From Gracilariopsis chorda (taxonomy: Eukaryota > Rhodophyta > Florideophyceae > Gracilariales > Gracilariaceae), in the NCBI GenBank assembly GCA_003194525.1, contig NBIV01000063.1, positions 241,753 through 305,752 on the forward strand: a DNA stretch of 64,000 nt, read 5' to 3'. Below the pieces are notes generated by a model. It worked only from the letters and a program-made list of their open reading frames with translations, had not been told where the DNA came from and did no database searches. The translations under genes and the position numbers were made by a program. Below, one piece after another: positions 33,620 to 41,719 of the stretch (position 1 is its first letter; each line of letters opens with the position of its first letter).

Positions 33620-34852
33620 CTAGTTTTTTGCCCTGTGATTCGGTGAGCGCTGGGCTGCGGAATCAGCTGCAATGTTGCGGCAAGGGTGACGAGGGTCCCT
33701 CCAAGGCTTCTTGCCACATTTCATGCAGCGATCGTTGGCGCGATACACACCATTCTCGACAGCGTTTCGTACGCGGGCGGGTCCCCAAGAAACAGCATCG
33801 GGATCCTTACGGATCAGACTCGGATCTGGATGCTTTGAACTTGCGTTTTTCTGCCACGGTTCCTTGTTCTTGTGAGAACGTTTGGATTGAATGGGTTGGA
33901 AAGAGCTCGCATTGTTCCACTTCTCCGAGATATAGATCGTCCGGACATAGTTGTAAACCTCAGACATCGATATAGGATTACCGTCTGGAAAGCGTTCGGA
34001 TAACTTCTTACGGAAAAGCAGAGGTAGCGAGAGCTGCATAAACGTAAAAACCTCAGACACAGGGGTGTGACAGATGTCGACCAGTTCTCTAAAGCTCGCG
34101 ATATGTCTCTCTATGGAACCATTGAGTCGCACTTGGATCAAAGCAACACGAGCCATTGCACGTTCGTTTGGAGGCACAAACTCGGCTAGCATAGCCTCTT
34201 GCAGAACTGAGAGGTTCGGGAACGAAATGCCATCGCGAGTTGCGCGAGCCTACCACAGATCTGCGTGGTCACGTAATAAACAGACGGAAATGTCAACTTC
34301 TTGATCGTCAAAAATGCTAGAGCACAAGTTTGTCACTTTTCTGATACCTAAGATAAAGGAACGAACTTTGACCGAAGTCTGTTCAGATTCCTTCCCATGA
34401 TAAGTGGCAAAGTTTGACGATTTCAACACGTTCAAAAGAAAGGGTGGTCTTCCGGGTTGGTGCTGGGATGGTGGGTCCACCGGAGTAGTGTCCAAAGGGC
34501 GGGTTCGTGTGGCAAGAACTGTAGTCCCGGATGCGGGAGAAACAGCTGCGACCGTCTCGGTCAGGGAGCTCACTTGGGCGGCTAACGCATCCAATGAAGC
34601 TTGCTGCTGCTGGATCATTTCTAGAAGGGATGTTGGAAGTATTCCTTGTGGTCTCGGAGATGATGAACGGGAGGTAGCTGCGTCATCCGTATGCAGCAAT
34701 TCGACGGGCGGCTGGTGTAGTGGGGACAGAGCGGCAGGTGGCTGATGTCCGGTTGCACCGTTTTGAGCCGACGGATTTGCTGTACGGGAAGTTGAGCCGG
34801 CTTTCTGTGCTCTGACGCGTGCTCTGGAGCGGGTCTCGCTTGCGGGGGGCAT
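33620..34852 (-). pseudogene. G2 Gag, one nonsense codon
   Basis: About 410 codons from ATG 34850-34852. The first 100 residues are basic then Pro/Ser/Gln-rich, followed by a short Gln/Leu coiled-coil-like part (QQQQASLDALAAQVSSL). A capsid-like helical region (residues 140-300) follows. The C-terminus has CMKCGKKPWRDPRHPC, a Cys/His cluster with atypical spacing compared with the usual CX2CX4HX4C knuckle. A TAG at 34250-34252 interrupts residue 201; the frame is otherwise open. It ends at the slippery site. Confidence 0.8.
33623..33629 (-). promoter_or_regulatory. -1 ribosomal slippery site, gag-pol junction of G2
   Basis: Minus-strand A AAA AAC in the gag frame (gcA AAA AAC), immediately followed by the gag TAG (33620-33622). 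This is a canonical X XXY YYZ heptamer. A -1 slip continues in exactly the frame of pol (CTA GGA ACT...). A stem GTGCGAA/TTCGCAC with a 9-nt loop begins about 18 nt downstream and is created by a 27-bp tandem duplication there. Confidence 0.75.
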
Positions 34853-34887
34853 CGTGGTCGTAGCAGGACTGTAACATGCGCACGAGA

Positions 34888-34912
34888 GGGGATCGAAATG
34901 CAGATGCTACCA
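34888..34912 (-). promoter_or_regulatory. Primer-binding site of G2 (initiator tRNA-Met)
   Basis: Two bases inside the 5' LTR end, the minus strand reads TGGTAGCA, complementary to the 3' end TGCTACCA of animal/fungal-type initiator tRNA-Met. Six bases further on, TTTCGATCC is complementary to GGATCGAAA, the distinctive T-loop of initiator tRNA-Met. The site is thus bipartite. Confidence 0.6.
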
Positions 34913-34914
34913 AA

Positions 34915-35184
34915 TGTAATAAAGTGATGGTGAATCAGGTCTGACCTTCTCCCAATGAAGGGGAAGGTCAGCTGACGCTCATTTTATACAGTTCTTGTAG
35001 CAGTCTGAAGACTTCTATGACTACGCTACAAACTAGATACTGTCTGTGACCATGACAGCTACAAGCTAGCTACTGTCTGTGAACACGACAGCTACAAGCT
35101 AGCTACTGTCTGTGAACATGACAGCTCCAAGCCGATCACGGTGTTCAGGCGTGACTTGGCTTGTAGGCTGTCTTCTGTGTTACA
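34915..35184 (-). repeat. 5' LTR of G2
   Basis: 270 bp; three occurrences of the CATGACAGC unit against four in the 3' LTR. Same TG/CA ends and TATAAAAT (34981-34988). Confidence 0.9.
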
Positions 35185-35188
35185 CTGA

Positions 35189-35461
35189 AAGCCCAACGCC
35201 ATTATAAGAGGAACCTCGATAAAGGGAGTTTTCCGAAGTTCAACCCTGCTGAAGAAGTCTACCTGACCGCAATAGATGTTCACAGCTCTGGAAGAGCAAG
35301 TCGACGAGTACACTAGTAAGTATCAGACACTACTTCCGAAAAGCAATGGAATATTCCTGGTTGTGCCCATTACAGATGATACGATCCTCATAAATGAAAA
35401 CGGCATCCAGAGACGAGTAAGCATTTACCGAGTAACACGGGCACCACGCCAAGCCATCTGC
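35189..35461 (+). repeat. 273-bp direct repeat, right copy
   Basis: Identical to 29527-29799. It is separated from the G2 LTR by only CTGA and runs without a break into the rest of G1. Confidence 0.92.
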
Positions 35462-35775
35462 ACTATCCCTACTACCAAAACGGCCATTTCACGTCTCATC
35501 GCCTTCGCTGACGTTGATTTAGGCGGTTCTTTTGCAAAACCCGCCACGCCACCCACAAAGGACTCAATGCCGCAACTCCATGCGGTCGATCGAATATTCG
35601 GACATCATAATACACCGAACGGAATATGGTACCATGTCTGATGGTTCGGATACCAGTCAGATTAAGACAAATCTGAACCCCAGCCCGTATCTGTCATCAC
35701 TTCATTACCCACTACGGGCGTTGCAAGAAGCCGCAGCGTCTGGGGAAGTCGATATAGTTGACCGAACCGGACGTT
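35462..35775 (+). pseudogene. G1 chromodomain (broken)
   Basis: Continuation of the interrupted integrase gene. HAVDRIFGHHNTPNGIWYHV (35580-35640) followed, after a stop at 35639-35641, by WFGYQSD matches the first and second strands of a chromodomain and its aromatic cage region (W-x-G-Y). Two further stops follow. It targets integration to modified chromatin in intact relatives. Confidence 0.6.
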
Positions 35776-37819
35776 GTTTATTCTGTAGGGTATAGGGGGA
35801 TGGTAAAGACGTTCTTCGAATCGCCATGAGGCGGGGAGTTGTTTTGAGCCGCCACCAGCAACGAGTTTTCATTGGTTGATTCTCGATTCAGACTGACGGG
35901 CCTCTCGCTTTTCAACATATATGATTGGTTCCTTCTGCCATACAGGGCGCGGACCGCCAAAGTGAGATGACCTTTCGCCTGATACGGTGAAATCAACGGG
36001 CGAAGAAGAAGAACCAGAGGATACCGCTGATGTTATACGCTTCCCACCCGAACTGACATCAACATTGCACTTGTCTTATCATTATTGGTTTCAAATGCCT
36101 GCTTCGGAAGTTTCAGCTGGGACACACTGGAAGGAGATGAATTAGCTCTCGCACTGCAACTAATCTCAGTCAAAGTTTAACTTCAACTTTTCCAAGACGT
36201 GGATATAGTTCTTGAGTGTCAACTCAAGATCTTTCATGCCGAGCGGCTAGCTTACGAAGCGAATACGCGAGACTGCAGTAATGCATTTGAGTTGACCCCC
36301 TTTCTTAACACCATTTTGGATGGTCGAAAGAATGGTGCAACATTGGCCGCACAAATTAGCCCCCGGGGGCAGCTTAAGACCCATGCTAACGTTGAGGAGC
36401 AAGACTCTAACTTAAAGTTAGCTCGATCAAACTAAGAAATCAGCCAAGGGATTAAAACGTTATAAACTTGTACTTTAAGATGTACAGAGCTGTGTTTTTG
36501 GTACCACACAGGCCACTGTCATGTCATGTCTATGAAAATGGTATCATTCCTCCGCTATCATTTTTTCAACATGAAAGTTCTTGATGTAAGCTGTTGTAAA
36601 AATAATTTTACTACGGGATCATGCTCGATCGTTCCGGTACTAATTTGACTTCACAAGCAATTGCGCTTGGACTGTTGGAGAGCCAACGCTCCAGAACATA
36701 GTAGTTTTGAACGATCACATTTTGACCTTTGATCGAATGGTTTCCACGTTCAACATCATTCGAAACGATGTGAAACGGGCTAAAGAGAGCAATAGACGTC
36801 TCGTAAGGTATCTGATCGTCCCGTCAAGCAGATTTCCCCTCGAAACGCTCGTCAAACCTGTGTCCGTGCGGAAATTTTGACATGGCCTTGCCTCTGCCCT
36901 GACAGGCCCACTTGTGCCTCAGACACGGAATATGACTCAGAGTTGTGTCACAGACAACTGCCATACATAATCTAAGTCGCAAATGACCGGATGACACTCC
37001 GGACGAGTATGTACGTTTACGCATGGCCGCATGGGATTGATATCCATAGAAGCAATGGAAACCTTTGTCGAACGCTCGGGAAAAGTGTTCATGGCTTTGC
37101 TCTGGTCTTTTAAGGCCAAGGAACGTTTCAAACGTGGGCTGAAGCTCCAAACGAACTGGTGAAGAAGAAATACTACAGCTTTGAGGTCTGGTCCAAAGTT
37201 ATGAATGACGCACGAAAAAATTTTCATGGCTTCTCCTCGGGCCTGGCTGGCCAAATCTTACCCCAAGGATTGAAATAATTTCCGAACGTTCTAGAATGTA
37301 AAGGATACATGTTCCCTCTATCAGCAGTTCCTGGACCTGCCCCAGAAGACCCATAAAGGAAACTTCTCATGACTCTGCTGGGAGTACGCTGAGTGCCATC
37401 AAGCTGAATTGTATTTTCTATGACCGTCTGGAAGCTGATGTTTTGCAATTAATGACTTGAAATGCTCGGGAAAACTTGGCAAAGTCTCCCCGCATCCCGA
37501 GAGGGCCCAAACTGTAATCTGCGCGCTACGATGCGCGGCTCGGCATACGAATGGGTACTGTTCAGGTGGCAACGGCAAGAAAACCCCAGAGGGGGGCGCG
37601 ATTTAGGATAACAAACGATCAAGAAGAGGAGCTGGAGAGAACATCGATGGGCATGCGAACCAAACGGCATCTGATTAGTAGAGATGTTTAGCACGACTTT
37701 CATTCAACCGCACGGAGTTTAATGGCAATTATATGGCCACTAAATTTGCTTCGGGAACAGCATAACCGAGTAGAAAGTTATACATTGCGAGGACGTAGTG
37801 CAGATTAAGTAGGAAGGTA
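35776..37819. other. Gene-free 3' part of G1
   Basis: No recognised frame. A plus-strand frame of 78 codons (36199-36435) has no identifiable domain. Between 36860 and 37500 a loose motif (GAAAA..TTCATGGCTT followed by a GGCC-rich palindrome) recurs about four times at irregular spacing. The polypurine tract AAGTAGGAAGG (37808-37818) closes the stretch. Confidence 0.4.
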
Positions 37820-37977
37820 TGTGGTATAGGGGCCAAAGGCAGCCGTGATTGGATGCAAGACAATGATCGAGCAACAATGTTGCAAACGTACTACGCTCCA
37901 CGTTTCGGAGTTTTCTGCAAGAGAGAAGTGTGCTGTAATGGGATGAGGTGCCGATACGTTTGTATAGTGGTACCTTA
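37820..37977 (+). repeat. 3' LTR of G1, left part
   Basis: Aligns with the first 158 bp of the 5' LTR (22474-22631). It stops at A37977, where the Helitron begins. Confidence 0.75.
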
Positions 37978-38039
37978 TCTCAACACCCCACCCACTCTTA
38001 ATGATTTACACATGTATGAGGGGGGTGTTGTTGATTGAT

Positions 38040-38117
38040 GGGAGGCGGTGCGCCAATAAACCGCTCTGTATGCCCCTCTACGAGCATGCAAAACTGCCAT
38101 TTGGCGCAACGCCTCCC
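38040..38117 (+). repeat. Subterminal inverted repeat of unit A
   Basis: Arms GGGAGGCGGTGCGCCAA (38040-38056) and TTGGCGCAACGCCTCCC (38101-38117), 17 bp with one mismatch. The same structure is at about 20504-20581 in the other copy. Confidence 0.85.
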
Positions 38118-38473
38118 TACCACTTAAAACATTCAGCAGCAGCAGCAGCAGCAAAGCTTCCTGCTTACTGGCTGGCACTCCCATAATGACTGCAGTGCCA
38201 CCCAGTTACACAAAGCAACGTGTCGTGCTTCCTCATCATTGGCTGGCACTGCAGTCAATTTAGGCACCTAGGCGCCGCGGCGCCCCGTGGTTCTACGAGC
38301 GCTATTGCGAGCGCAAGCGAGCAAAGTGCTCGGAGAGCCTCCGAACGCCACGAAATACACAAAGCTACAAAACCAACGCGGCGCGCAGCGCCGCCTACGG
38401 CCGAAGGCCGTTTCCACTTGTCTCTCCATTATAATGATTTGTTCCTCTATGAGGGGGGTGTTCTTGATTGAAT

Positions 38474-38549
38474 GGAGGCGTTGCGCCACAAAATCCTCTT
38501 GCACGCCCCCGTTTGCCCATCCAAATCGCCCGTTTGGCGCAACGCCTCC
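38474..38549 (+). repeat. Subterminal inverted repeat of unit B
   Basis: Perfect 15-bp arms GGAGGCGTTGCGCCA (38474-38488) and TGGCGCAACGCCTCC (38535-38549). Its sequence is nearly that of the unit A arms, showing that A and B have related 5' ends. A run of CAG triplets follows directly. Confidence 0.88.
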
Positions 38550-38617
38550 CTACCATTTAAAAAATTCAGCAGCAGCAGCAGCAGCAAAGCGTTCAGTTAA
38601 TTAGCTGCTGCTGCTGC

Positions 38618-40072
38618 ATGTTGACTGTGCAATGGCTGCTGAATGGCTTGCAATACAATCAAATTGTAGTGCCAGCCACTCAGCAGCAGAAACCCAGCGG
38701 TTCATTCCGACACGTGGCAAATTGCACTGCCCCAGTGCAGTACATTCCAACACGTGGCAAATTGCACTACGCCAGTGCAGTGCATTCCAACACGTGGCAA
38801 ATTGAACTGTGCCAGTACGGACTGGGTGTAGCTGATAGGGACAGCACAAGCAACACTACAGCCACTTTGTCAAAGTACGGTCCCCGATCTCAACGTGCAG
38901 AACTGCTACGCGAAATACAACTGCTCGTCTTGGATGAGGCGTCCATGCTCTCAAGAAAGCTCTTTGAACTCATGGATGCGTTGCTCAAAGATCTTCGCTG
39001 CAGTGGAATGGAAAACCCACCTCCGTTTGGGGGCTTGACCATCGTTCTATCCGGCCACTACTCCCAGCTGCTTCCAGTGGTGCCGCAGGTGTACATGGAG
39101 GCCGAGCCAAGTGGAAATGTGAAACGAGTGTACACAAACATTCTCAACGAATTGCCGTGGAAGAGTGATCTGTGGACATTGTGCTCGGTTCAAGTGCTGT
39201 ACCTCACGGAACAAGTACGCCAAGCGGATGATCCGGCATTTGCGTCGCTGTTACGTTCCATTGCACGAAACACAATATCCAACAACGCTCCACTACCACT
39301 CAGATCTACCGGTGGCATGCAAACCGCGTACCAATACCTGTGGAAGTGGCTCACAACACGACGCAAGGAGGATGTGGATCTCAGCAAAATGCTCATTGCC
39401 TCCACAAATCAGTTGGTCGACGAACATAATGCGGCAGCGCTAGATCTGTTTCCTGGTGAGCGCTTCACTCTTCCGTCAGCGACAACCGTGCAACCTGTTC
39501 GTGGACAGAACCCAGAGTCTGACTTTGCCAGTTCTATCGTCCCCGAGTTTGCATATCAGTATGCGCCTACTGTACTACCGCCTCATAACTTGGACTTGAA
39601 GATTGGTGTGCCAGTTATGGTCATTCGGAACGTGCTGCATCTCGCTGTGGTCAACGGAAAGCTGTTCGTAGTGGTGCGTGTCGATCAATTTACGATGCAG
39701 GTGGCTCGATTCCACGAGAACAGACAGGTGCTCGAACGACAGCTCCTGCATCGTATCGACTTCGAGTTTTCTTTCGCAGATATTCGCATGATTCGAAGGC
39801 AGTTTCCCATTCGTCTCGCGTTTGCAGCTACCGTTCACAAAGGACAGGGAAAGACGTTGGATGGCTTGGTTGTGGATGTGCGATCCAACTTCTTCTGCGT
39901 AGGTCAGTTGTATGTCGCATTGTCGCGAGTTCGAAGGAACGACCATGTGCTGCTCCTGCATGATCCGCACCTTACACCCGAGAATGCGCACACAATTCAT
40001 CCCATGCCTGTTCCCATCGCCAACCCAGTGCTGCCTGAAGCCATTCAGTTCTGCATCCCTCCACAACCGTAA
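38618..40072 (+). CDS. Fusion frame: array leader + Helitron helicase C-terminus
   Basis: 484 uninterrupted codons. The first 65 or so are translated leader and 40-bp repeats with no domain; from about residue 68 (GLGVADRDS) it is the C-terminal SF1B/PIF1-like helicase. It keeps Walker B VLDEAS, the VRQADDPAFASLL motif IV, motif V HKGQGKTLDG and an intact motif VI YVALSRVRR. Walker A and the Rep domain are deleted. Motif III reads SGHYSQLLPV where the usual first residue pair is G-D, so the Asp is His. No ATP-driven helicase is expected. The start at 38618 is only the first ATG; whether it is translated is unknown. The parent copy at 13-20 kb is riddled with stops, whereas this fragment has none. 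Confidence 0.75.
   Translation: MLTVQWLLNGLQYNQIVVPATQQQKPSGSFRHVANCTAPVQYIPTRGKLHYASAVHSNTWQIELCQYGLGVADRDSTSNTTATLSKYGPRSQRAELLREIQLLVLDEASMLSRKLFELMDALLKDLRCSGMENPPPFGGLTIVLSGHYSQLLPVVPQVYMEAEPSGNVKRVYTNILNELPWKSDLWTLCSVQVLYLTEQVRQADDPAFASLLRSIARNTISNNAPLPLRSTGGMQTAYQYLWKWLTTRRKEDVDLSKMLIASTNQLVDEHNAAALDLFPGERFTLPSATTVQPVRGQNPESDFASSIVPEFAYQYAPTVLPPHNLDLKIGVPVMVIRNVLHLAVVNGKLFVVVRVDQFTMQVARFHENRQVLERQLLHRIDFEFSFADIRMIRRQFPIRLAFAATVHKGQGKTLDGLVVDVRSNFFCVGQLYVALSRVRRNDHVLLLHDPHLTPENAHTIHPMPVPIANPVLPEAIQFCIPPQP
38700..38815 (-). repeat. 40-bp tandem array, 2.7 units
   Basis: Reverse complement of the array at 19680-19910. The last unit is truncated at the internal deletion junction. Confidence 0.88.
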
Positions 40073-40195
40073 TCATATCTCTTGCATTCTTTTTTCATTG
40101 AATTAAACTACTTGCTTTTCTGCTTTTGCTTTCTCCACCCTCTTTTTTCCTCACCGCTGTTTATCACTCCTCCACCGCGGCGCGCAGCGCCGCCC

Positions 40196-40210
40196 GCGGC
40201 CGAAGGCCGC
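40196..40210 (+). terminator. 3'-terminal hairpin of Helitron H3
   Basis: GCGGCC-GAA-GGCCGC, a perfect 6-bp stem, then TTCCTCTTG and the element end at 40219. Confidence 0.88.
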
Positions 40211-40219
40211 TTCCTCTTG

Positions 40220-40655
40220 TATTTCTTTATAACTTTTAACTATAGATAGGGTAGTGCATGGCGCACCAAAGTGCTATTTAACAATGGGTTTGGTGCATTG
40301 TTTTTGTGGCGCACCCCGTGATTGTAGTTAGCCCGAGCGGACAGCTATTTCACCTTTCGTATAGCCAGACATCATCCCACCATCAGTGTGATATCTTGTT
40401 CTAGATGCTGAAACAGGCTGCCAACTAGCCTGTTCTACTAACCCGAACGGTACATCCGAAGCGAGACACGACAGCTAACGCTCTACGCATATTCCCTGAC
40501 AACACTTGACCAGTTACTCGTCCGTTTTGGCAGCCTTTTACTGGCGTCTTCTGACTTCGACCGTTTGGATCATGGAGCTCATCTTCCGCCAGGGATTTTT
40601 ACAAAATTCGTCTGTAGGTCCGACCGGTCAGCACCTTACGCAAAGAATTGCGTTT
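40220..40655 (+). repeat. 3' LTR of G1, right part
   Basis: Continues the LTR from T40220 and aligns with 22632-23091. The best conserved island is GTGGCGCACCCCGTGATTGT (40306-40325). The outer end is estimated from where similarity fades. Confidence 0.7.
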
Positions 40656-41430
40656 CTCCAAAAATAAGAGGAACATAAAAGCCGAAGCATAACATACATT
40701 TGAATGTAACAGAAATTGAGATAGCTGAACAAGAGAGACATTCCTAGGTTATCTTTTAGCGACTACCACAAGACGCAAGTAGTAGGAAACTAAAGAAGAC
40801 GTTTTCGGAGAAATTGTTGGATAATAGAAAGTAATCGATGAAGAAATCGATGAAGAAATCGATTTGAACAAAGGAGTGAGTGTGACATAGCAACAATCTT
40901 TCATTGCTACGTCTACTTGATGACCCGAGTAGACGAACCCAGAACGTACACAATATGAAACTGAAAATGAGGTTTTAGGGTTACTTCAAATATAATAGAA
41001 TGTAATCGATGATGACATCGATTTGAAAAACGGGGGAGTATAATAGAGTAAGATAATTTCAGAGCTTTGTGGATTTAAAGATGAAATTAGACGAGAGCTC
41101 ATTTGGTATCAGTAGAGACCTCACTCTTGGAATGGGGTTCTCGTTGGTTCCAATCATGGACAGAGTGTCGGTTCTAATTCTGGTAAAGATGTTTAGTAAC
41201 AGTCTACTCCAGTCTTCACTCTCTTACAGTTCCAATTACCTCGACGCCTCTGTTCAATTACAAGTTATCCGATATACCGTTGTCAGTTAGGTAAAGTACG
41301 GGGACCTCACGGAAAAGCAAGAAACACGTACAACTTGACAAAAAGCTCACTAAATCTTACGTCTTTATACGTAGAGAGTTATATTCTTAATAACCGAATG
41401 GTCGCATTGTATTTCTGTGGGTTGTACGTA
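40656..41430. other. No gene seen
   Basis: Contains a short ATCGATGAAGAA tandem (40834-40862) and the right-hand members of the diverged repeat shared with 21909-22075. No frame of note. Confidence 0.4.
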
Positions 41431-41702
41431 TGTCATGTCAATTGCGTGGGACGACATGTAATCTGGAGGCAGTGTAGAAAGCACAATTGCTCGGAGTCCG
41501 CCCTTATCTTTTCTTTGGCTCTCTCCTCTTGTTTACTTTAAGCTTTCTCGCTCCTCTTATAACACTCGCACGCGCCCCTTCTCACACCGGTGAGACCTTT
41601 CAGGCTTTTCAGCTATCCCAGTGCGCTACAATCAATTCGATCGCGTGCCTATGTTCAATTACAAAGTTCTATATCAGTTAGACACGTATACGTCTCGTCA
41701 CA
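41431..41702 (-). repeat. 3' LTR of C1
   Basis: Clearly homologous to 46308-46579 and to the solo LTR at 56640-56912. Shared islands include GTAATCTGGAGGCA.TGTAG and CAATTACAAAGTTCTATATC. Confidence 0.88.
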
Positions 41703-41719
41703 CTCCCCTTAGTTGATCT

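Larger units (their letters stand above)
29800..35184 (-). mobile_element. Ty3/gypsy chromovirus G2, nearly intact, 5385 bp
   Basis: LTRs at 29800-30102 (303 bp) and 34915-35184 (270 bp), each with 5'-TGTAA...TTACA-3' ends. They differ at seven positions and by one 33-bp repeat unit. Internal order on the minus strand is PBS, gag, -1 shift, pol (PR-RT-RNH-IN-chromodomain), PPT. It sits inside the integrase gene of G1 in opposite orientation. Four-base flanks are CTGC (29796-29799) and CTGA (35185-35188). Lesions are few: one stop in gag and one extra T in pol. It is much younger than G1. Confidence 0.93.
37978..40219 (+). mobile_element. Helitron composite, internally deleted copy (H3), 2242 bp
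   Basis: Starts TCTCAACACC after A37977 and ends in hairpin plus TTCCTCTTG before T40220. Unit A (37978-38420) is followed without any gap by unit B (38421-40219). Relative to the 13159-20643 copy, which is inverted in the window, about 5 kb between the 40-bp array and helicase motif II is missing, with the junction at about 38815. Removing the element from the LTR gives GTGGTACCTTA^TATTTC, matching GTGGGACCTAATATTTT in the 5' LTR at 22621-22637. The insertion is therefore precise and made no target duplication. Confidence 0.93.
22474..40655 (+). mobile_element. Old Ty3/gypsy chromovirus (G1) with two nested insertions
   Basis: Direct LTR-like repeats at 22474-23091 and 37820-40655 (the latter split by a Helitron) enclose gag, protease, RT, RNase H, integrase and chromodomain remnants, all plus strand. 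The polypurine tract AAGTAGGAAGG precedes the 3' LTR. The LTRs are strongly diverged, so the insertion is old. A chromovirus is inserted at 29800-35184, just before the chromodomain, and a Helitron at 37978-40219. Without the guests G1 would be about 10.5 kb. Precise outer ends are uncertain by tens of bases. Confidence 0.7.

Noticed and set aside
34861-34915. A tRNA gene near 34890 because of GGATCGAAA...TGCTACCA
   Set aside because: No cloverleaf can be built; the T-stem and acceptor halves have no partners. It fits a primer-binding site better.
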